Position numbers and translations under genes: made by a program | Assembly (NCBI RefSeq): GCF_018860635.1 | Contig: NZ_JAHKPT010000021.1 | Span: 528,674 to 592,673 of the forward strand | Reading direction: 5' to 3' | DNA length: 64,000 nt | Source: Aliiglaciecola lipolytica | Lineage (GTDB): Bacteria > Pseudomonadota > Gammaproteobacteria > Enterobacterales > Alteromonadaceae | Part shown: in pieces, positions 46,119-57,099 of the stretch | Numbering within the stretch: the stretch's first letter is position 1 | How the letters are laid out: every line of letters starts with the position of its first letter | The notes under the pieces: generated by a model | What the model was told of the DNA's origin: nothing | The model's database searches: none | The model's input: only the letters and a program-made list of their open reading frames with translations

Positions 46119-47684
46119 TTACATCCAAGAACGTTTTAGCTTAGAGACAATAAACAAGGCATTGCCTAAAATTCGTTTCGCATCATTTTGATTGATAAAA
46201 GGAATACTCAGAGCGCCGGATGCCATAATGATATTAATAGTGGCTATTTCATGCCTTCTCATCATACGGCTTTGTATAAATTGTGTTTGTTGTACTTTAT
46301 ATTTTGGGAAACTGTAAAAATCGACTCCAAATAATCCTTTTCTAAGATAAATATATTCGTCATCATCAGCGTAACCCCAGCGTTTCCATCGACAATATAT
46401 CAAAAATACGATAAATCCACTTAGCAACTGGGTTACTAAAATACCTAAAATCCCTGATTTTGAAAAAGTTATTGCGCTTACGAGCAGATTAAAAGGGATT
46501 AACCACAAAAGCTGTCTAAAAATAAATCGTTTACTGATAGCAAGAAAGCTAATGTCATGTAATTTATTATTCGGTAACGCATCCTTGACGATGCTATGCG
46601 CTTCATCTTGCGTCACTGAAGGTACTAATATTCTGTTACTATTGGCCTGCAATTGGTTAGAATTTTGTTCTGTGCTGCTATTCTGTTTTAATTCCAAATT
46701 GACCCTGCCGAGAATCACATCTAACCAATCTTGTTTTAACGCTATTACTTGAAGGCGTGAGCGTTTCATGGTGACTTCTTGTTTAGTGAACAAGCCACTT
46801 CGACGAATATATCTGTCTGTGGTTTTCGCCAACGAATAATCGTAAAATAAAACGATTGAGCCAACTACGGATATCAAAGTAATAATCAAAGTTGCAAAAA
46901 GAACAAGCGAAAAAAATGCTAACCCTAACTGCCAAATTGCCTGTGACTGTGCGTCAAAATAACGTTCATAATCAAAACCTAATTGCTCTGCCAATGAGGC
47001 TAAATAGGCGGCTAAGTTGTCATAAAATGGTGCTAGTGCACCAATAATAATCCACACTCGATTGTTAGTAATACCGTGTAAAATCAGATCTTTAATTGAA
47101 CGTGTATTGAGAATTTGTTCGCTTTCAATTCCCACATTAGGTTGCTCTAAAAGAGTCTTTTCTTCATCTGCTTGTCGTTCGGTTGGCGTATTGTGTGTTT
47201 TACCCTTTGCAAGGATGGATTGTTTTAACTTTTCAGCAAAACCCACAGGTAATGCAACTATTTTTGCCTCTTGTTTCGTCGAGCCAGCTGTATCGAGTTG
47301 CAAACAACAGGTATGGGTTAGCCGGTAGTAAAGCGGCCTTTCAATGGTGACGTTTTGAATTCTAGAAAAAGGCAAATCAATATGGGTTTTAGAGAACACA
47401 CCAGAGCGGATTTCAACCGTTTCATCAATCAATCGAAATGAATAAAAGAAGTATTGCAGCCAAGATGAAACACTGATTAAAGCTAAAATTCCCACAATGA
47501 TTGGGATCCAGATTTGCGGGTTCTCTTGCACCGTAGAGTAGCTTATGGCAATGGCTGGCAGCAAATAGATAACATTGTTGGCCGCTAATTTAATCCCACT
47601 TGCAATAAAATATAACACCGCAATGGGGGACAGTTTCTGCCAACGGTGAGTATTGAGTGTGGCATTTTCTCCCTCATTATCCAT
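46119..47684 (-). CDS. ydbT: YdbT-like membrane protein with bacterial PH domains
   Basis: 521 aa from ATG 47684 (MDNEGENATLN); the open frame extends to 47741, but that start would overlap the upstream gene far more. Several hydrophobic pairs alternate with three bPH_2 (YdbS-like) domains, for example LIDETVEIRSGVFSKTHIDLPFSRIQNV and DYSLAKTTDRYIRRSGLFTKQ. The function of the family is unknown. Its start overlaps the ydbS-like gene by 8 bp. Confidence 0.88.
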   Translation of the reverse strand: MDNEGENATLNTHRWQKLSPIAVLYFIASGIKLAANNVIYLLPAIAISYSTVQENPQIWIPIIVGILALISVSSWLQYFFYSFRLIDETVEIRSGVFSKTHIDLPFSRIQNVTIERPLYYRLTHTCCLQLDTAGSTKQEAKIVALPVGFAEKLKQSILAKGKTHNTPTERQADEEKTLLEQPNVGIESEQILNTRSIKDLILHGITNNRVWIIIGALAPFYDNLAAYLASLAEQLGFDYERYFDAQSQAIWQLGLAFFSLVLFATLIITLISVVGSIVLFYDYSLAKTTDRYIRRSGLFTKQEVTMKRSRLQVIALKQDWLDVILGRVNLELKQNSSTEQNSNQLQANSNRILVPSVTQDEAHSIVKDALPNNKLHDISFLAISKRFIFRQLLWLIPFNLLVSAITFSKSGILGILVTQLLSGFIVFLIYCRWKRWGYADDDEYIYLRKGLFGVDFYSFPKYKVQQTQFIQSRMMRRHEIATINIIMASGALSIPFINQNDAKRILGNALFIVSKLKRSWM

Positions 47685-48210
47685 CACTTTGAACACCTTT
47701 ATGGTCCAAGATGAATTGCCTGATTTTTTGTGCATCATCAAGACTTAAACCAGGTATTTCAAACGTGTGCATTGCGCCTCCAGCACTAAAAACCTGTAAT
47801 GAAGCCAATTTAAAGGTTCTCTCCAGTGGGCCTCGTTTTAACTCAACGTGTTGTATCCGTAGTATCGGCTGACTATAAATTTTACGAAATATTACCCCGC
47901 AGGCGAAATGCAAATCAGTGTCTGTTAAACAATATTGTTTGCATGGAATAGCGATATATAAATAGAGGCTAATTAGAATTGCGACTAAAAACGCAATACC
48001 AAGTCCCAGCGGATAGACTACGATTAGCTCGGGGTGAATATCAATAAACGGCTGCCATCGGGTTAACGACATAACTAACATAAACATCAAGCAAAACAGC
48101 CAAGTAGAGCAGATAACCATGGGTCTATAACGGCTATTTAGAGGTTCAAAATCAATTTCTAATGGATCGGGTAAAGTGGATGTTTCTATTAGTTGATAAG
48201 ACACAATCAT
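47677..48210 (-). CDS. ydbS: YdbS-like PH-domain membrane protein
   Basis: 177 aa. Two hydrophobic segments (about 33-52 and 65-88) followed by a bPH_2 domain (YCLTDTDLHFACGVIFRKIYSQPILRIQHVE). The ydbS-ydbT pair is widespread and of unknown function. The 8-bp overlap with ydbT indicates co-translation. Confidence 0.88.
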   Translation of the reverse strand: MIVSYQLIETSTLPDPLEIDFEPLNSRYRPMVICSTWLFCLMFMLVMSLTRWQPFIDIHPELIVVYPLGLGIAFLVAILISLYLYIAIPCKQYCLTDTDLHFACGVIFRKIYSQPILRIQHVELKRGPLERTFKLASLQVFSAGGAMHTFEIPGLSLDDAQKIRQFILDHKGVQSDG

Positions 48211-48413
48211 ACGGCAACATTAATTTAATTTACCCTAATGTAGCGGAATCAGAGTTTGAATCAATATATATCAGGTTACAAAATCTCAATCAGCTTAAAA
48301 ACTGCTATGAAGATTTCCAATCAAATATAACTTATCGCTTTTTTACTGCTGCAAATTAGGTGTTTATATTGCACAATATTCAATAGTATTTATCTAATTG
48401 AAATGAGTAGAAA

Positions 48414-49217
48414 ATGACAGGAATTGGTATTTTGGGAGCCAATGGCCGAATGGGCCGTGTATTAATAGATGCCGCCCATTTAGATGAAAACGTGAATTTG
48501 GCCGCAGCTTCTGTACGAGAAGGTTCGCAATGGATTGGAATGGACGCTGGCGAGTTAGCCGGTATTGGTAAACAAAATCTTAGCATTGCAGCAAGTTTAG
48601 ACCAACAAGCACCTGAGATAGACGTCGTCATCGATTTTACGCTGCCCGATGTGCTTGAACAAAATTTAGCTTGGTGCGTGGCAAATAATAAAGCCATTGT
48701 GATTGGCACCACTGGACTGAACGATAATCAAAAAGCGCTGTTGCAAAATGCGGCTACTAAGATTCCAGTTGTGTTTGCGGCGAACTACAGTGTAGGCGTT
48801 AATCTTATGTTGAATTTGGTTCGTCAGGCAGCAAAAACAATGGGCGATACAGCAGACATCGAAATTCTTGAAGCCCATCATCGTTTTAAAAAAGATGCGC
48901 CATCTGGAACTGCTATGGCAATTGGAGAGGCTATCGCTGACGAAATTGGCCGTGATTTAAAGCAATGTGCCGTGTACGGTAGGGAAGGTGACACTGGTGA
49001 GCGCAAACACGAAACAATTGGATTTGCTACCGTCAGAGCGGGCGACGTGGTTGGTGAACACACAGCGTTATTCGCAGATATTGGTGAGCGACTAGAGATC
49101 ACTCACAAAGCTTCTAGTCGATTGACCTTTGCTAAAGGTGCGATAACCGCTGCTAAATGGCTGGTTGGCAAACCTGCCGGACTATATTCTATGCAGGATG
49201 TGCTGGGGTTTAATTAA
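48414..49217 (+). CDS. dapB: 4-hydroxy-tetrahydrodipicolinate reductase
   Basis: 267 aa. N-terminal dinucleotide-binding [14 protein letters not shown], catalytic/substrate motif [15 protein letters not shown] and the C-terminal YSMQDVLGF. It reduces the DapA product in lysine and diaminopimelate synthesis with NAD(P)H. It precedes carAB as in other Gammaproteobacteria, although 317 bp separate them. Confidence 0.98.
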   Translation: MTGIGILGANGRMGRVLIDAAHLDENVNLAAASVREGSQWIGMDAGELAGIGKQNLSIAASLDQQAPEIDVVIDFTLPDVLEQNLAWCVANNKAIVIGTTGLNDNQKALLQNAATKIPVVFAANYSVGVNLMLNLVRQAAKTMGDTADIEILEAHHRFKKDAPSGTAMAIGEAIADEIGRDLKQCAVYGREGDTGERKHETIGFATVRAGDVVGEHTALFADIGERLEITHKASSRLTFAKGAITAAKWLVGKPAGLYSMQDVLGFN

Positions 49218-49534
49218 TCTGAACTAAAATAGTGGGTAAAAATTAAGTGGCGTTTACCGGTTGCTTAATTTGACGTTTTAATGACTTACCTACGAATTTT
49301 GAATCAAATGCTCATTTTAGTAATTTTTCTACATTCTAATGGATCAAATAAAACCATTAGTGTATGATCTCGGGAATTTGCCAAATTTTCGGATGAGATG
49401 TGCTTAATCTCCCGAAAATACTAGCGGTGATGAGGTAAACGGGATGTAAATTAATAATTTCAACCCGTTTTTTATAGGGTTTTGATGCTTAGCTTGCAAA
49501 AAAACCTTGGGTTGTCCTTAATTAGGAGGTTGAC
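49218..49534 (+). promoter_or_regulatory. carAB leader region with possible attenuator
   Basis: 317 bp without a gene. A weak -10 TATGAT is at 49363-49368. Downstream, TCGGGA and TCCCGA (within 49369-49415) can form a hairpin, followed by a terminator-like hairpin at 49437-49473. TTTGAATCAAATGCTCAT near 49308-49326 faintly resembles an ArgR half-site, but this is not firm. The strong AGGAGGT ribosome site (49524-49530) sets the TTG start of carA. Confidence 0.45.
49437..49473 (+). terminator. Terminator-like hairpin in the carA leader
   Basis: AAACGGG (49437-49443) pairs with CCCGTTT (49464-49470), with an inner AAATT/AATTT stem, and is followed by further T. It lies 61 bp before carA and after the dapB gene, so it may end dapB transcripts or attenuate carAB. 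Confidence 0.6.
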
Positions 49535-50698
49535 TTGGCTATTTCTGCTCTTTTGGTGCTAGAAGACGGTTCTGTTTTCAAAGGCACATCAATTGGAGCT
49601 TCTGGTGTTTCTGTCGGTGAAGTGGTGTTTAATACATCAATGACAGGCTATCAGGAGATTTTGACTGACCCTTCATATGCTGAACAAATTATTACCTTAA
49701 CTTATCCTCATATAGGTAATACCGGTACTAATGAAGAAGATGTTGAATCCACAAAAATTTGGGCTAAAGGCCTAATTATTCGAGACCTTCCTTTATTAGC
49801 TAGTAACTTCCGTAATCAATCTTCTCTTTCTGACTATTTGAAACATAACAATATTTTAGGCATTGCCGATATTGATACTCGTCGATTGACACGCATCCTT
49901 CGAGACAAAGGCGCGCTTAAAGGTTGCATTGTCACTGTTGATGAATTTAATCAAGATGATGTTTCTGAAGCCTTAAGTGCTGCTCAAGCGTTTCCGGGTT
50001 TGAAAGGAATGGATCTAGCGAAAGTGGTGACTACAGATAAAGCATATCCATGGCAAGATGGTGTGTGGTCTTTAGAAACCGGATATGCGAAAAATGTAGA
50101 AGATTGTAAGTTTCATGTAGTTGCTTATGATTTTGGTGCGAAACACAATATATTGCGCATGTTAGTAGATAGAAGTTGCCGCTTAACTGTGGTGCCAGCT
50201 ACAACACCTGCCGAAGAAGTGTTAGCAATGCAGCCAGATGGAATATTTTTATCTAATGGCCCTGGTGATCCTGAACCTTGTGATTACGCTATTGCCGCTA
50301 TCAAAACTTTCTTGGAAACCGAAATTCCTATTTTTGGTATTTGTTTAGGTCACCAATTGTTGGCGTTAGCCAGTGGTGCAAAAACAGAAAAAATGAAGTT
50401 TGGTCATCATGGCGCAAATCATCCGGTTAAAGACTTAAAGCGTGATGTGGTAATGATTACCAGCCAAAACCACGGTTTTGCAGTGGACGAGTCTTCTTTG
50501 CCAGATAATTTGGATGTGACACACGTATCTTTGTTTGATAAGTCGTTGCAAGGCATACACAGAAATGACAAACCGGCATTTAGCTTTCAAGGGCATCCTG
50601 AAGCAAGTCCAGGTCCCCATGATGCAGCTCCCTTGTTTGATCATTTTATTGAGCTGATAGAAAAATCAAAATCAGCAACTACTTCAATTTCAGCTTGA
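49535..50698 (+). CDS. carA: Carbamoyl-phosphate synthase small subunit
   Basis: 387 aa starting at TTG 49535, five bases after AGGAGGT. N-terminal CarA domain ([13 protein letters not shown]), then a class I glutamine amidotransferase with Cys270 in FGICLGHQ and the His/Glu part in [13 protein letters not shown]. It supplies ammonia from glutamine to CarB for arginine and pyrimidine synthesis. carB follows after 19 bp. Confidence 0.98.
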   Translation: MAISALLVLEDGSVFKGTSIGASGVSVGEVVFNTSMTGYQEILTDPSYAEQIITLTYPHIGNTGTNEEDVESTKIWAKGLIIRDLPLLASNFRNQSSLSDYLKHNNILGIADIDTRRLTRILRDKGALKGCIVTVDEFNQDDVSEALSAAQAFPGLKGMDLAKVVTTDKAYPWQDGVWSLETGYAKNVEDCKFHVVAYDFGAKHNILRMLVDRSCRLTVVPATTPAEEVLAMQPDGIFLSNGPGDPEPCDYAIAAIKTFLETEIPIFGICLGHQLLALASGAKTEKMKFGHHGANHPVKDLKRDVVMITSQNHGFAVDESSLPDNLDVTHVSLFDKSLQGIHRNDKPAFSFQGHPEASPGPHDAAPLFDHFIELIEKSKSATTSISA

Positions 50699-50717
50699 TA
50701 CTTAGAGAAAGAATACT

Positions 50718-53700
50718 ATGCCAAAACGTACTGATTTAAAAAGCATTCTGATTCTGGGCGCGGGTCCAATTGTAATTGGCCAGGCATGCGAATTTGATTA
50801 TTCAGGAGCTCAAGCCTGTAAAGCCCTACGTGAAGAAGGGTATAGAGTTATTCTAGTCAATTCCAATCCTGCTACCATTATGACAGACCCGGAAATGGCT
50901 GATGCGACTTACATTGAACCCATCCATTGGGAAGTGGTAAAACGCATAATTGAAAAAGAACGCCCAGACGCAATTTTACCTACTATGGGTGGTCAAACGG
51001 CACTTAACTGCGCCCTTGATTTGAACAAACATGGTGTATTGGAAGAGTACTCTGTTGAGATGATTGGCGCGACAGCCGATGCAATTGATAAAGCAGAAGA
51101 CCGTGAGCGTTTTGATAAGGCGATGAAATCAATTGGTTTGGCTTGTCCAAGAGCTGAAATCGCACATACCATCGAACAAGCTCATGATGTGCTGAGTCGT
51201 ATTGGTTTTCCTTGTATAATCAGACCTTCGTTCACTATGGGCGGCTCCGGTGGCGGTATCGCCTATAACGTTGATGAGTTTGATGAGATTTGTCGCCGCG
51301 GGTTAGACCTTTCACCAACCAGTGAGTTACTCATTGATGAATCGCTAATTGGTTGGAAAGAATACGAAATGGAAGTGGTACGAGATAAAAGCGATAATTG
51401 TATTATTGTTTGTACCATCGAAAACTTCGATCCAATGGGTGTTCATACTGGTGATTCAATAACTGTTGCACCAGCGCAAACCCTGACAGATAAAGAATTT
51501 CAAATCATGCGTAATGCAGCAATGGCAGTATTGCGTGAGATTGGTGTTGAAACTGGCGGTTCAAACGTACAGTTTGGTGTTGACCCAAAAACTGGCCGCA
51601 TGGTTATCATAGAAATGAATCCTCGGGTGTCTAGATCTTCTGCACTAGCGTCGAAGGCCACAGGTTTCCCAATTGCGAAAGTTGCGGCTAAATTAGCGGT
51701 TGGCTACACCTTAGATGAACTGGCAAATGATATTACTGGTGGTTTAACCCCAGCATCGTTTGAGCCTGCGATTGACTATGTTGTCACTAAAATCCCTCGT
51801 TTTAACTTCGAAAAATTCGCTGGTGCTAATGATCGCTTAACCACACAGATGAAATCTGTCGGTGAAGTGATGGCAATTGGCCGTAATCAGCAAGAGTCTT
51901 TGCAAAAAGCGTTACGAGGCCTAGAAGTTGGCGTTAATGGCTTAAACCCGATCATCGATATTGAAGATCCGGAAAGTGAAGCGATTATTATCCGCGAGCT
52001 CAGAGAACCAGGCGCAGAGCGCATTTGGTATATTGCTGATGCAATGAGAATGGGCATGTCAGTTGAGCAAGTTTTCTCACTGACCAACATTGATCGTTGG
52101 TATTTGGTTCAGATTGAAGACCTTGTGAACCTTGAAAAACAGGTGGCTGAAATTGGCTTATCCGGTATCGATTATGACTTGATGCGCACCTTAAAACGCA
52201 AAGGGTTTGCTGATTCTCGTTTGGCTGAGTTAACTAATGTCGCCGAAAGTGACGTGCGTGAACTTAGACACTCGATGGAAATCACACCTGTTTATAAGCG
52301 CGTAGATACCTGTGCAGCGGAGTTTTCGACTAGTACAGCTTACATGTATTCAACTTATGATGAAGAATGTGAAGCTAATCCATCGGATAAAGATAAGATT
52401 ATGGTGTTGGGCGGCGGTCCTAACCGAATAGGTCAAGGTATCGAATTTGACTACTGTTGTGTTCATGCAGCGCTAGCAATGCGTGAAGATGGCTATGAAA
52501 CTATCATGGTTAACTGTAACCCAGAAACGGTTTCTACTGATTATGATACATCTGACCGGTTATACTTTGAATCCGTTACCTTAGAAGATGTGCTCGAAAT
52601 TGTGCGTATCGAAAAGCCTAAGGGCGTCATAGTGCAGTATGGTGGCCAAACACCATTGAAACTCGCTCGCGAGTTAGAAGCTGCCGGCGTGCCAATTATT
52701 GGTACATCTCCTGATGCTATCGATAGAGCTGAAGATCGTGAACGCTTCCAACATATGGTCAATAAATTAAACCTAAAACAACCCGCAAATAGCACCGTTA
52801 GCAACATGGAGCAGGCGTTGGTTGAAGCTGAAAAAATTGGTTTTCCATTAGTTGTTCGTCCGTCTTATGTTCTAGGTGGTCGTGCAATGGAAATTGTTTA
52901 CGACTTAAAAGATTTAAAACGATACTTGAATGAAGCTGTGAAAGTTTCAAATGACTCTCCAGTGTTACTTGACCGTTTCCTTGATGATGCCATTGAAGTT
53001 GATATCGACGCCATGTGTGATGGTGAAAACGTGGTAATCGGCGGAATTATGGAGCATATAGAACAAGCTGGAGTTCACTCTGGTGATTCTGCCTGTTCCT
53101 TACCGCCATACTCATTGAGTCAAGAAATCCAAGACGTAATGCGTAAGCAAGTTAAAGATATGGCCCTAGAACTAGGTGTCGTGGGTTTGATGAATACACA
53201 ATTTGCCGTGAAAAATGGTGAAGTGTACTTAATTGAAGTAAACCCGCGCGCTGCTCGTACTGTTCCGTTTGTATCTAAAGCAACAGGAATGGCGCTTGCA
53301 AAAATAGGCGCTCGTGCAATGGTTGGTCAATCACTTCCTTCACAAGGGGTGACGGAGGAAATTATCCCGCCGTTTTATTCTGTCAAAGAAGTTGTTCTGC
53401 CGTTTGCTAAGTTTCAAGGTGTTGATCCTTTGTTGGGCCCAGAAATGCGTTCAACAGGTGAAGTGATGGGAGTAGGGGATACCTTTGAAGAAGCCTATGC
53501 CAAAGCTAACTTAGGCGCTGGTGCGCCCATTCCGCAAAAGGGTAAAGCGCTGATTTCAGTTCGTCACAATGACAAAAAACGCGTTGTTGAACTTGCCCGT
53601 AAAATGATTGAAAAAGGCTTCAGTTTAGAGGCTACCTCGGGTACTGCAAAAGAGTTAAACGATGTTGGAATTGCCTGTAGTGTGGTTAATAAACTTACAG

Positions 53701-53942
53701 AAGGTCGTCCAAACATTGTTGACGCCATTAAAAATGGCGAATATTGTTATATTGTGAATACTACTGAGGGACGTAAAGCGATAAATGATTCAGTGTATAT
53801 TCGTCGTGAAGCATTGCTCAATAAAATCACCTATACCACAACTTTGAATGCAGCATTTGCGACAGTAAATGCCCAAACTGCAGATGATCGCGCGAAAGTA
53901 AACTCGGTCCAATCTTTACACCAGAGAGTTAACGAACGCTAA
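50718..53942 (+). CDS. carB: Carbamoyl-phosphate synthase large subunit
   Basis: 1074 aa, typical size. Two homologous ATP-grasp halves, beginning [22 protein letters not shown] and [19 protein letters not shown], followed by an MGS-like allosteric domain (about 940-1074). Uses bicarbonate, ammonia and two ATP. It forms the carAB operon and ends with a strong terminator. Confidence 0.99.
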   Translation: MPKRTDLKSILILGAGPIVIGQACEFDYSGAQACKALREEGYRVILVNSNPATIMTDPEMADATYIEPIHWEVVKRIIEKERPDAILPTMGGQTALNCALDLNKHGVLEEYSVEMIGATADAIDKAEDRERFDKAMKSIGLACPRAEIAHTIEQAHDVLSRIGFPCIIRPSFTMGGSGGGIAYNVDEFDEICRRGLDLSPTSELLIDESLIGWKEYEMEVVRDKSDNCIIVCTIENFDPMGVHTGDSITVAPAQTLTDKEFQIMRNAAMAVLREIGVETGGSNVQFGVDPKTGRMVIIEMNPRVSRSSALASKATGFPIAKVAAKLAVGYTLDELANDITGGLTPASFEPAIDYVVTKIPRFNFEKFAGANDRLTTQMKSVGEVMAIGRNQQESLQKALRGLEVGVNGLNPIIDIEDPESEAIIIRELREPGAERIWYIADAMRMGMSVEQVFSLTNIDRWYLVQIEDLVNLEKQVAEIGLSGIDYDLMRTLKRKGFADSRLAELTNVAESDVRELRHSMEITPVYKRVDTCAAEFSTSTAYMYSTYDEECEANPSDKDKIMVLGGGPNRIGQGIEFDYCCVHAALAMREDGYETIMVNCNPETVSTDYDTSDRLYFESVTLEDVLEIVRIEKPKGVIVQYGGQTPLKLARELEAAGVPIIGTSPDAIDRAEDRERFQHMVNKLNLKQPANSTVSNMEQALVEAEKIGFPLVVRPSYVLGGRAMEIVYDLKDLKRYLNEAVKVSNDSPVLLDRFLDDAIEVDIDAMCDGENVVIGGIMEHIEQAGVHSGDSACSLPPYSLSQEIQDVMRKQVKDMALELGVVGLMNTQFAVKNGEVYLIEVNPRAARTVPFVSKATGMALAKIGARAMVGQSLPSQGVTEEIIPPFYSVKEVVLPFAKFQGVDPLLGPEMRSTGEVMGVGDTFEEAYAKANLGAGAPIPQKGKALISVRHNDKKRVVELARKMIEKGFSLEATSGTAKELNDVGIACSVVNKLTEGRPNIVDAIKNGEYCYIVNTTEGRKAINDSVYIRREALLNKITYTTTLNAAFATVNAQTADDRAKVNSVQSLHQRVNER

Positions 53943-53977
53943 ACTTGTGGTAAACTAAGCAAAATTTCTAGTAATAA

Positions 53978-54003
53978 AAGTGCGCATTCACTGCGCACTT
54001 TTT
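53978..54003 (+). terminator. Intrinsic terminator of carAB
   Basis: Perfect 9-bp hairpin AAGTGCGCA/TGCGCACTT followed by TTT, 35 bp after carB. Confidence 0.9.
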
Positions 54004-54050
54004 AATTAACCTCAACATAAACAAAAGCACATATAAGTGAGCGTTGATCA

Positions 54051-54527
54051 ATGAATCAATATCCAATGACAGCAAAAGGCGCAGAAATGTTGCGCGCAGA
54101 GCTTAATGAACTTAAATCTGTTAAGCGTCCACAAATCATTCAATCCATAGCAGAAGCTAGGGAGCATGGTGATTTAAAAGAAAATGCCGAATATCATGCA
54201 GCCCGCGAACAACAGAGTTTTTGTGAAGGCCGCATTCAGGACATCGAAGGTAAGTTATCTAATGCACAAATTATTGATGTAACAAAAATAACAAACAATG
54301 GAAAAGTTATTTTTGGGGCAACAGTCACTATCATCAATGTTGAATCTGATGAAGAAACAACCTATAAAATCGTAGGTGATGATGAGGCAGACATTAAAAA
54401 TAATCTAATCTCTGTGAATTCACCTATCGCCCGTGGTTTGATAGGTAAAGAAGAAGACGACATTGTTACAATTCAAACTCCTGCAGGCACTGTAGAATAT
54501 GAAGTGTGTCAGGTCGAATATATTTAA
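54051..54527 (+). CDS. greA: Transcription elongation factor GreA
   Basis: 158 aa. N-terminal coiled coil with the catalytic acidic tip ([16 protein letters not shown]) and a C-terminal FKBP-like domain ([25 protein letters not shown]). It stimulates transcript cleavage by stalled RNA polymerase. It sits after carB as in many Gammaproteobacteria. Confidence 0.98.
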   Translation: MNQYPMTAKGAEMLRAELNELKSVKRPQIIQSIAEAREHGDLKENAEYHAAREQQSFCEGRIQDIEGKLSNAQIIDVTKITNNGKVIFGATVTIINVESDEETTYKIVGDDEADIKNNLISVNSPIARGLIGKEEDDIVTIQTPAGTVEYEVCQVEYI

Positions 54528-54660
54528 GTTTGAATTCTCAGGCGGCGGCAATTTAAGCTAAAGTTTGATTTAATTTGAATATTCAGTGCTGCGGCTGGTT
54601 TTTGCTTCCACACTACCAGCCAAAGTGCCTTGCTTAGTAGGCAAAACCTCAAATTTTAAA

Positions 54661-54705
54661 ACGCTATCAATTAAAACCTTATCAATTAAAATACTATCAA
54701 TCTGT
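54661..54705. repeat. Three 15-bp imperfect tandem repeats at the end of lnt
   Basis: Units ACGCTATCAATTAAA, ACCTTATCAATTAAA and ATACTATCAATCTGT follow without gaps. The third unit includes the lnt stop codon (minus strand), so the repeat grew at or just past the end of the gene. Confidence 0.6.
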
Positions 54706-56205
54706 GCGTTTAGTGTAGTCTCTCCAAGCCCATCCCAAAGCGATCAAGCTCAAAATCCATAGCGGCAAGTCTTGCCACTTTCTGTAGGGTGTAAAGCCTG
54801 TTGTACTGGCTATTTCAGCCGATAATACACCGGCCTTAAATTGCGGAAGTCGACTAATTATTGTTCCGTCGTAACCGATGAAGGCAGTAATACCATTGTT
54901 CGTTGCCCGTAAAACTGGAATGCCAAACTCTTTTGCTCTGACTTGGGCAATTTCAAGGTGCTGATCGGGACCATGTGAATGACCAAACCAAGCATCATTA
55001 CTCACAGTGATGATGAAATCGGTTTCAGTTGTTAAATTTGCAGCGATTTGCCTAGGAAATGCAATCTCAAAACAAATCGCAGGAGCCAAATTGATGCCAT
55101 TTGAGACCAGATTCGATTGCAAATAATCACCTCTGGTAAAGGATGACATCGGTAAATCAAAAATCGGTGCAAGTTGTCTTAGCCAACTTTCAAACGGAAT
55201 AAATTCGCCAAATGGCAGCAAATGATGCTTATCGTATCTGTTTGAGTGCAAATAATGATATTGTCCCTGCGTATCCTCAGGCAGCTTTTTACCTATGGCA
55301 ATGAGGTTATTAAACGCTTGTCGTGAGTCATAATCGTAGTTGACTATACCGGTGATTAACCCTGTATCCTGCTCGGTTGCTTGGCTATCTAATTGACGCA
55401 AAAAGGATTCCGCAGTTGATTCTAATTGGGGAATAGCCGCTTCAGGCCAAATAATGAGTTGATTCTGCCAATGACCTTCGGTCAATTTGCGGTATTTTTC
55501 CATGGTCGGAGCTTCTTCTTCTGGAGCCCAGCGCATTTCTTGTTTTATATTGCCTTGCACCATTGCAATGGAGACTGTGCTTGCCTTGGGCGTCACCCAA
55601 TTAACAGAGTTTAATGCCCATCCGCCTATAAATATGATTGAAGCTAAGGCAATGGTAGGAATATAAACCTTTTGTTTTATACTTAATGCGCATGAGACTG
55701 CTAAAGCGATTAAAATAACACTCAGTCCCGTCTCACCGAAAACCGGTATCCAGCCGGAAAGGGGACCAAGAAGTTGACTGTAACCAATAGATAACCAAGG
55801 AAATCCAGTAAATAACCAACTTCGAATAAATTCGCTTATAAACCAAATAAAAGGTGCCAACAATGGCCAGTAACGCAGTTTGCAATATCGTTTGAGCACA
55901 AACGCGAACAATCCCGGATACAAGGCTAAAAAACTGCAGAGCAGAACCATAAGCCCTACTGAGCCAATCAAGGGGAGTCCACCAAAGTCTGCAATACTTA
56001 CGTGAACCCACGAAATACCGGCACCAAACCAACCTAAACCAAATGCAAAGCCGGTTTTAAATCCCGATTTACTGACTAATAAACGATAAAAGAACCCAGT
56101 TAATAAAATGGGCGTTAAAAACCAAAGCGAAAAAGGTGCATAACTGAACGTCATTAACGCACCCAATAAAATAACACCAATATAATGCAGCATGGTTTTT
56201 AACAC
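54697..56205 (-). CDS. lnt: Apolipoprotein N-acyltransferase
   Basis: 502 aa. About six to eight membrane helices in the N-terminal 200 residues, then a nitrilase-like periplasmic domain with catalytic Glu255 (WPEAAIP), Lys326 (DKHHLLPFGEF) and Cys378 (AICFEIAFP), and a final helix. It adds the third acyl chain to lipoproteins. The start abuts the stop of corC (0-1 bp), as in E. coli. Confidence 0.97.
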   Translation of the reverse strand: MLKTMLHYIGVILLGALMTFSYAPFSLWFLTPILLTGFFYRLLVSKSGFKTGFAFGLGWFGAGISWVHVSIADFGGLPLIGSVGLMVLLCSFLALYPGLFAFVLKRYCKLRYWPLLAPFIWFISEFIRSWLFTGFPWLSIGYSQLLGPLSGWIPVFGETGLSVILIALAVSCALSIKQKVYIPTIALASIIFIGGWALNSVNWVTPKASTVSIAMVQGNIKQEMRWAPEEEAPTMEKYRKLTEGHWQNQLIIWPEAAIPQLESTAESFLRQLDSQATEQDTGLITGIVNYDYDSRQAFNNLIAIGKKLPEDTQGQYHYLHSNRYDKHHLLPFGEFIPFESWLRQLAPIFDLPMSSFTRGDYLQSNLVSNGINLAPAICFEIAFPRQIAANLTTETDFIITVSNDAWFGHSHGPDQHLEIAQVRAKEFGIPVLRATNNGITAFIGYDGTIISRLPQFKAGVLSAEIASTTGFTPYRKWQDLPLWILSLIALGWAWRDYTKRTD

Positions 56206-57066
56206 TTAGTCTTCTTTGTTGGGTAAGGTCACTTTCAGTTGTAACAATCGACGTTTATCTGAATTAGTAATTTTAAATATCAGACCTTCAATTTCAATCT
56301 CGTCATCCGTCATTGGCATATGCCCAAATGCTTTCAAAACTATGCCACCAATGGTATCGGCTTGTTCAACATCATAGTGGGTTTCAAAGAATTGATTGAA
56401 ATCTTCGATTGGTGTGAGTGCTTTAACAGAGTATGTGTAAGTATTTAGAGGACGAATATCGTCAGAATCATTTTCTTCGATATCATGTTCGTCTTCTATC
56501 TCGCCTACAATCAACTCTAGAATATCTTCTATCGTAACAAGACCTGACACGCCACCGTATTCATCTACCACTATCGCCATATGATAACGTTGCTGCCTGA
56601 ACTCTTTAAGCAAAACGTCAACACGTTTACTTTCAGGTACAATAACAGCTGGTCGTAATACGTCTTTTAGGTGAAATTCCTTTCCAGGGATGAATGCATA
56701 AGCAAGTAGGTCTTTGGCTAATAGAATTCCTTCAATGTGATCTTTGTCTTCGTTGATTACTGGGAATCTAGAGTGAGCAGACTCCAGCATCACCGGTAGA
56801 AATTCTTCTACTGACTCGTCAACATTAATGGTCATCATTTGCGCTCTAGGGATCATGATGTCCCTTACGCGCATTTCATTGACGCCCATCACACCTTCAA
56901 TCATCTCTCTGGTCTGCGGGTCAATTACTTCTCGTTGCTCTGCATCGGATATAATATCAACCAATGCTTCTTTACTTTTCGGTTCTGCGTTAAAAGTTTG
57001 TACTAGTTTATCTAGCCAGCTTTTATTCGTAGAACCGCTAGTAGAGTGGGGGTTGTCTTCGCTCAT
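56206..57066 (-). CDS. corC: CorC/YbeX, CBS-domain protein
   Basis: 286 aa. Two CBS domains (about 65-185, with VRDIMIPRAQM and MAIVVDEYGGVSGLVTIEDI) and a C-terminal CorC_HlyC transporter-associated domain. Classically linked to magnesium/cobalt efflux; also connected to ribosome metabolism in E. coli. It is part of the miaB-ybeZ-ybeY-corC-lnt run. Confidence 0.95.
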   Translation of the reverse strand: MSEDNPHSTSGSTNKSWLDKLVQTFNAEPKSKEALVDIISDAEQREVIDPQTREMIEGVMGVNEMRVRDIMIPRAQMMTINVDESVEEFLPVMLESAHSRFPVINEDKDHIEGILLAKDLLAYAFIPGKEFHLKDVLRPAVIVPESKRVDVLLKEFRQQRYHMAIVVDEYGGVSGLVTIEDILELIVGEIEDEHDIEENDSDDIRPLNTYTYSVKALTPIEDFNQFFETHYDVEQADTIGGIVLKAFGHMPMTDDEIEIEGLIFKITNSDKRRLLQLKVTLPNKED

Positions 57067-57099
57067 AATATCTTTTTTAGGTTCCTTGGATCACTATAT

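Noticed and set aside
54592-54626. Hairpin GGCTGGT/ACCAGCC between greA and lnt as a terminator
   Set aside because: The loop is long and there is no T run on either side, so termination is not supported.
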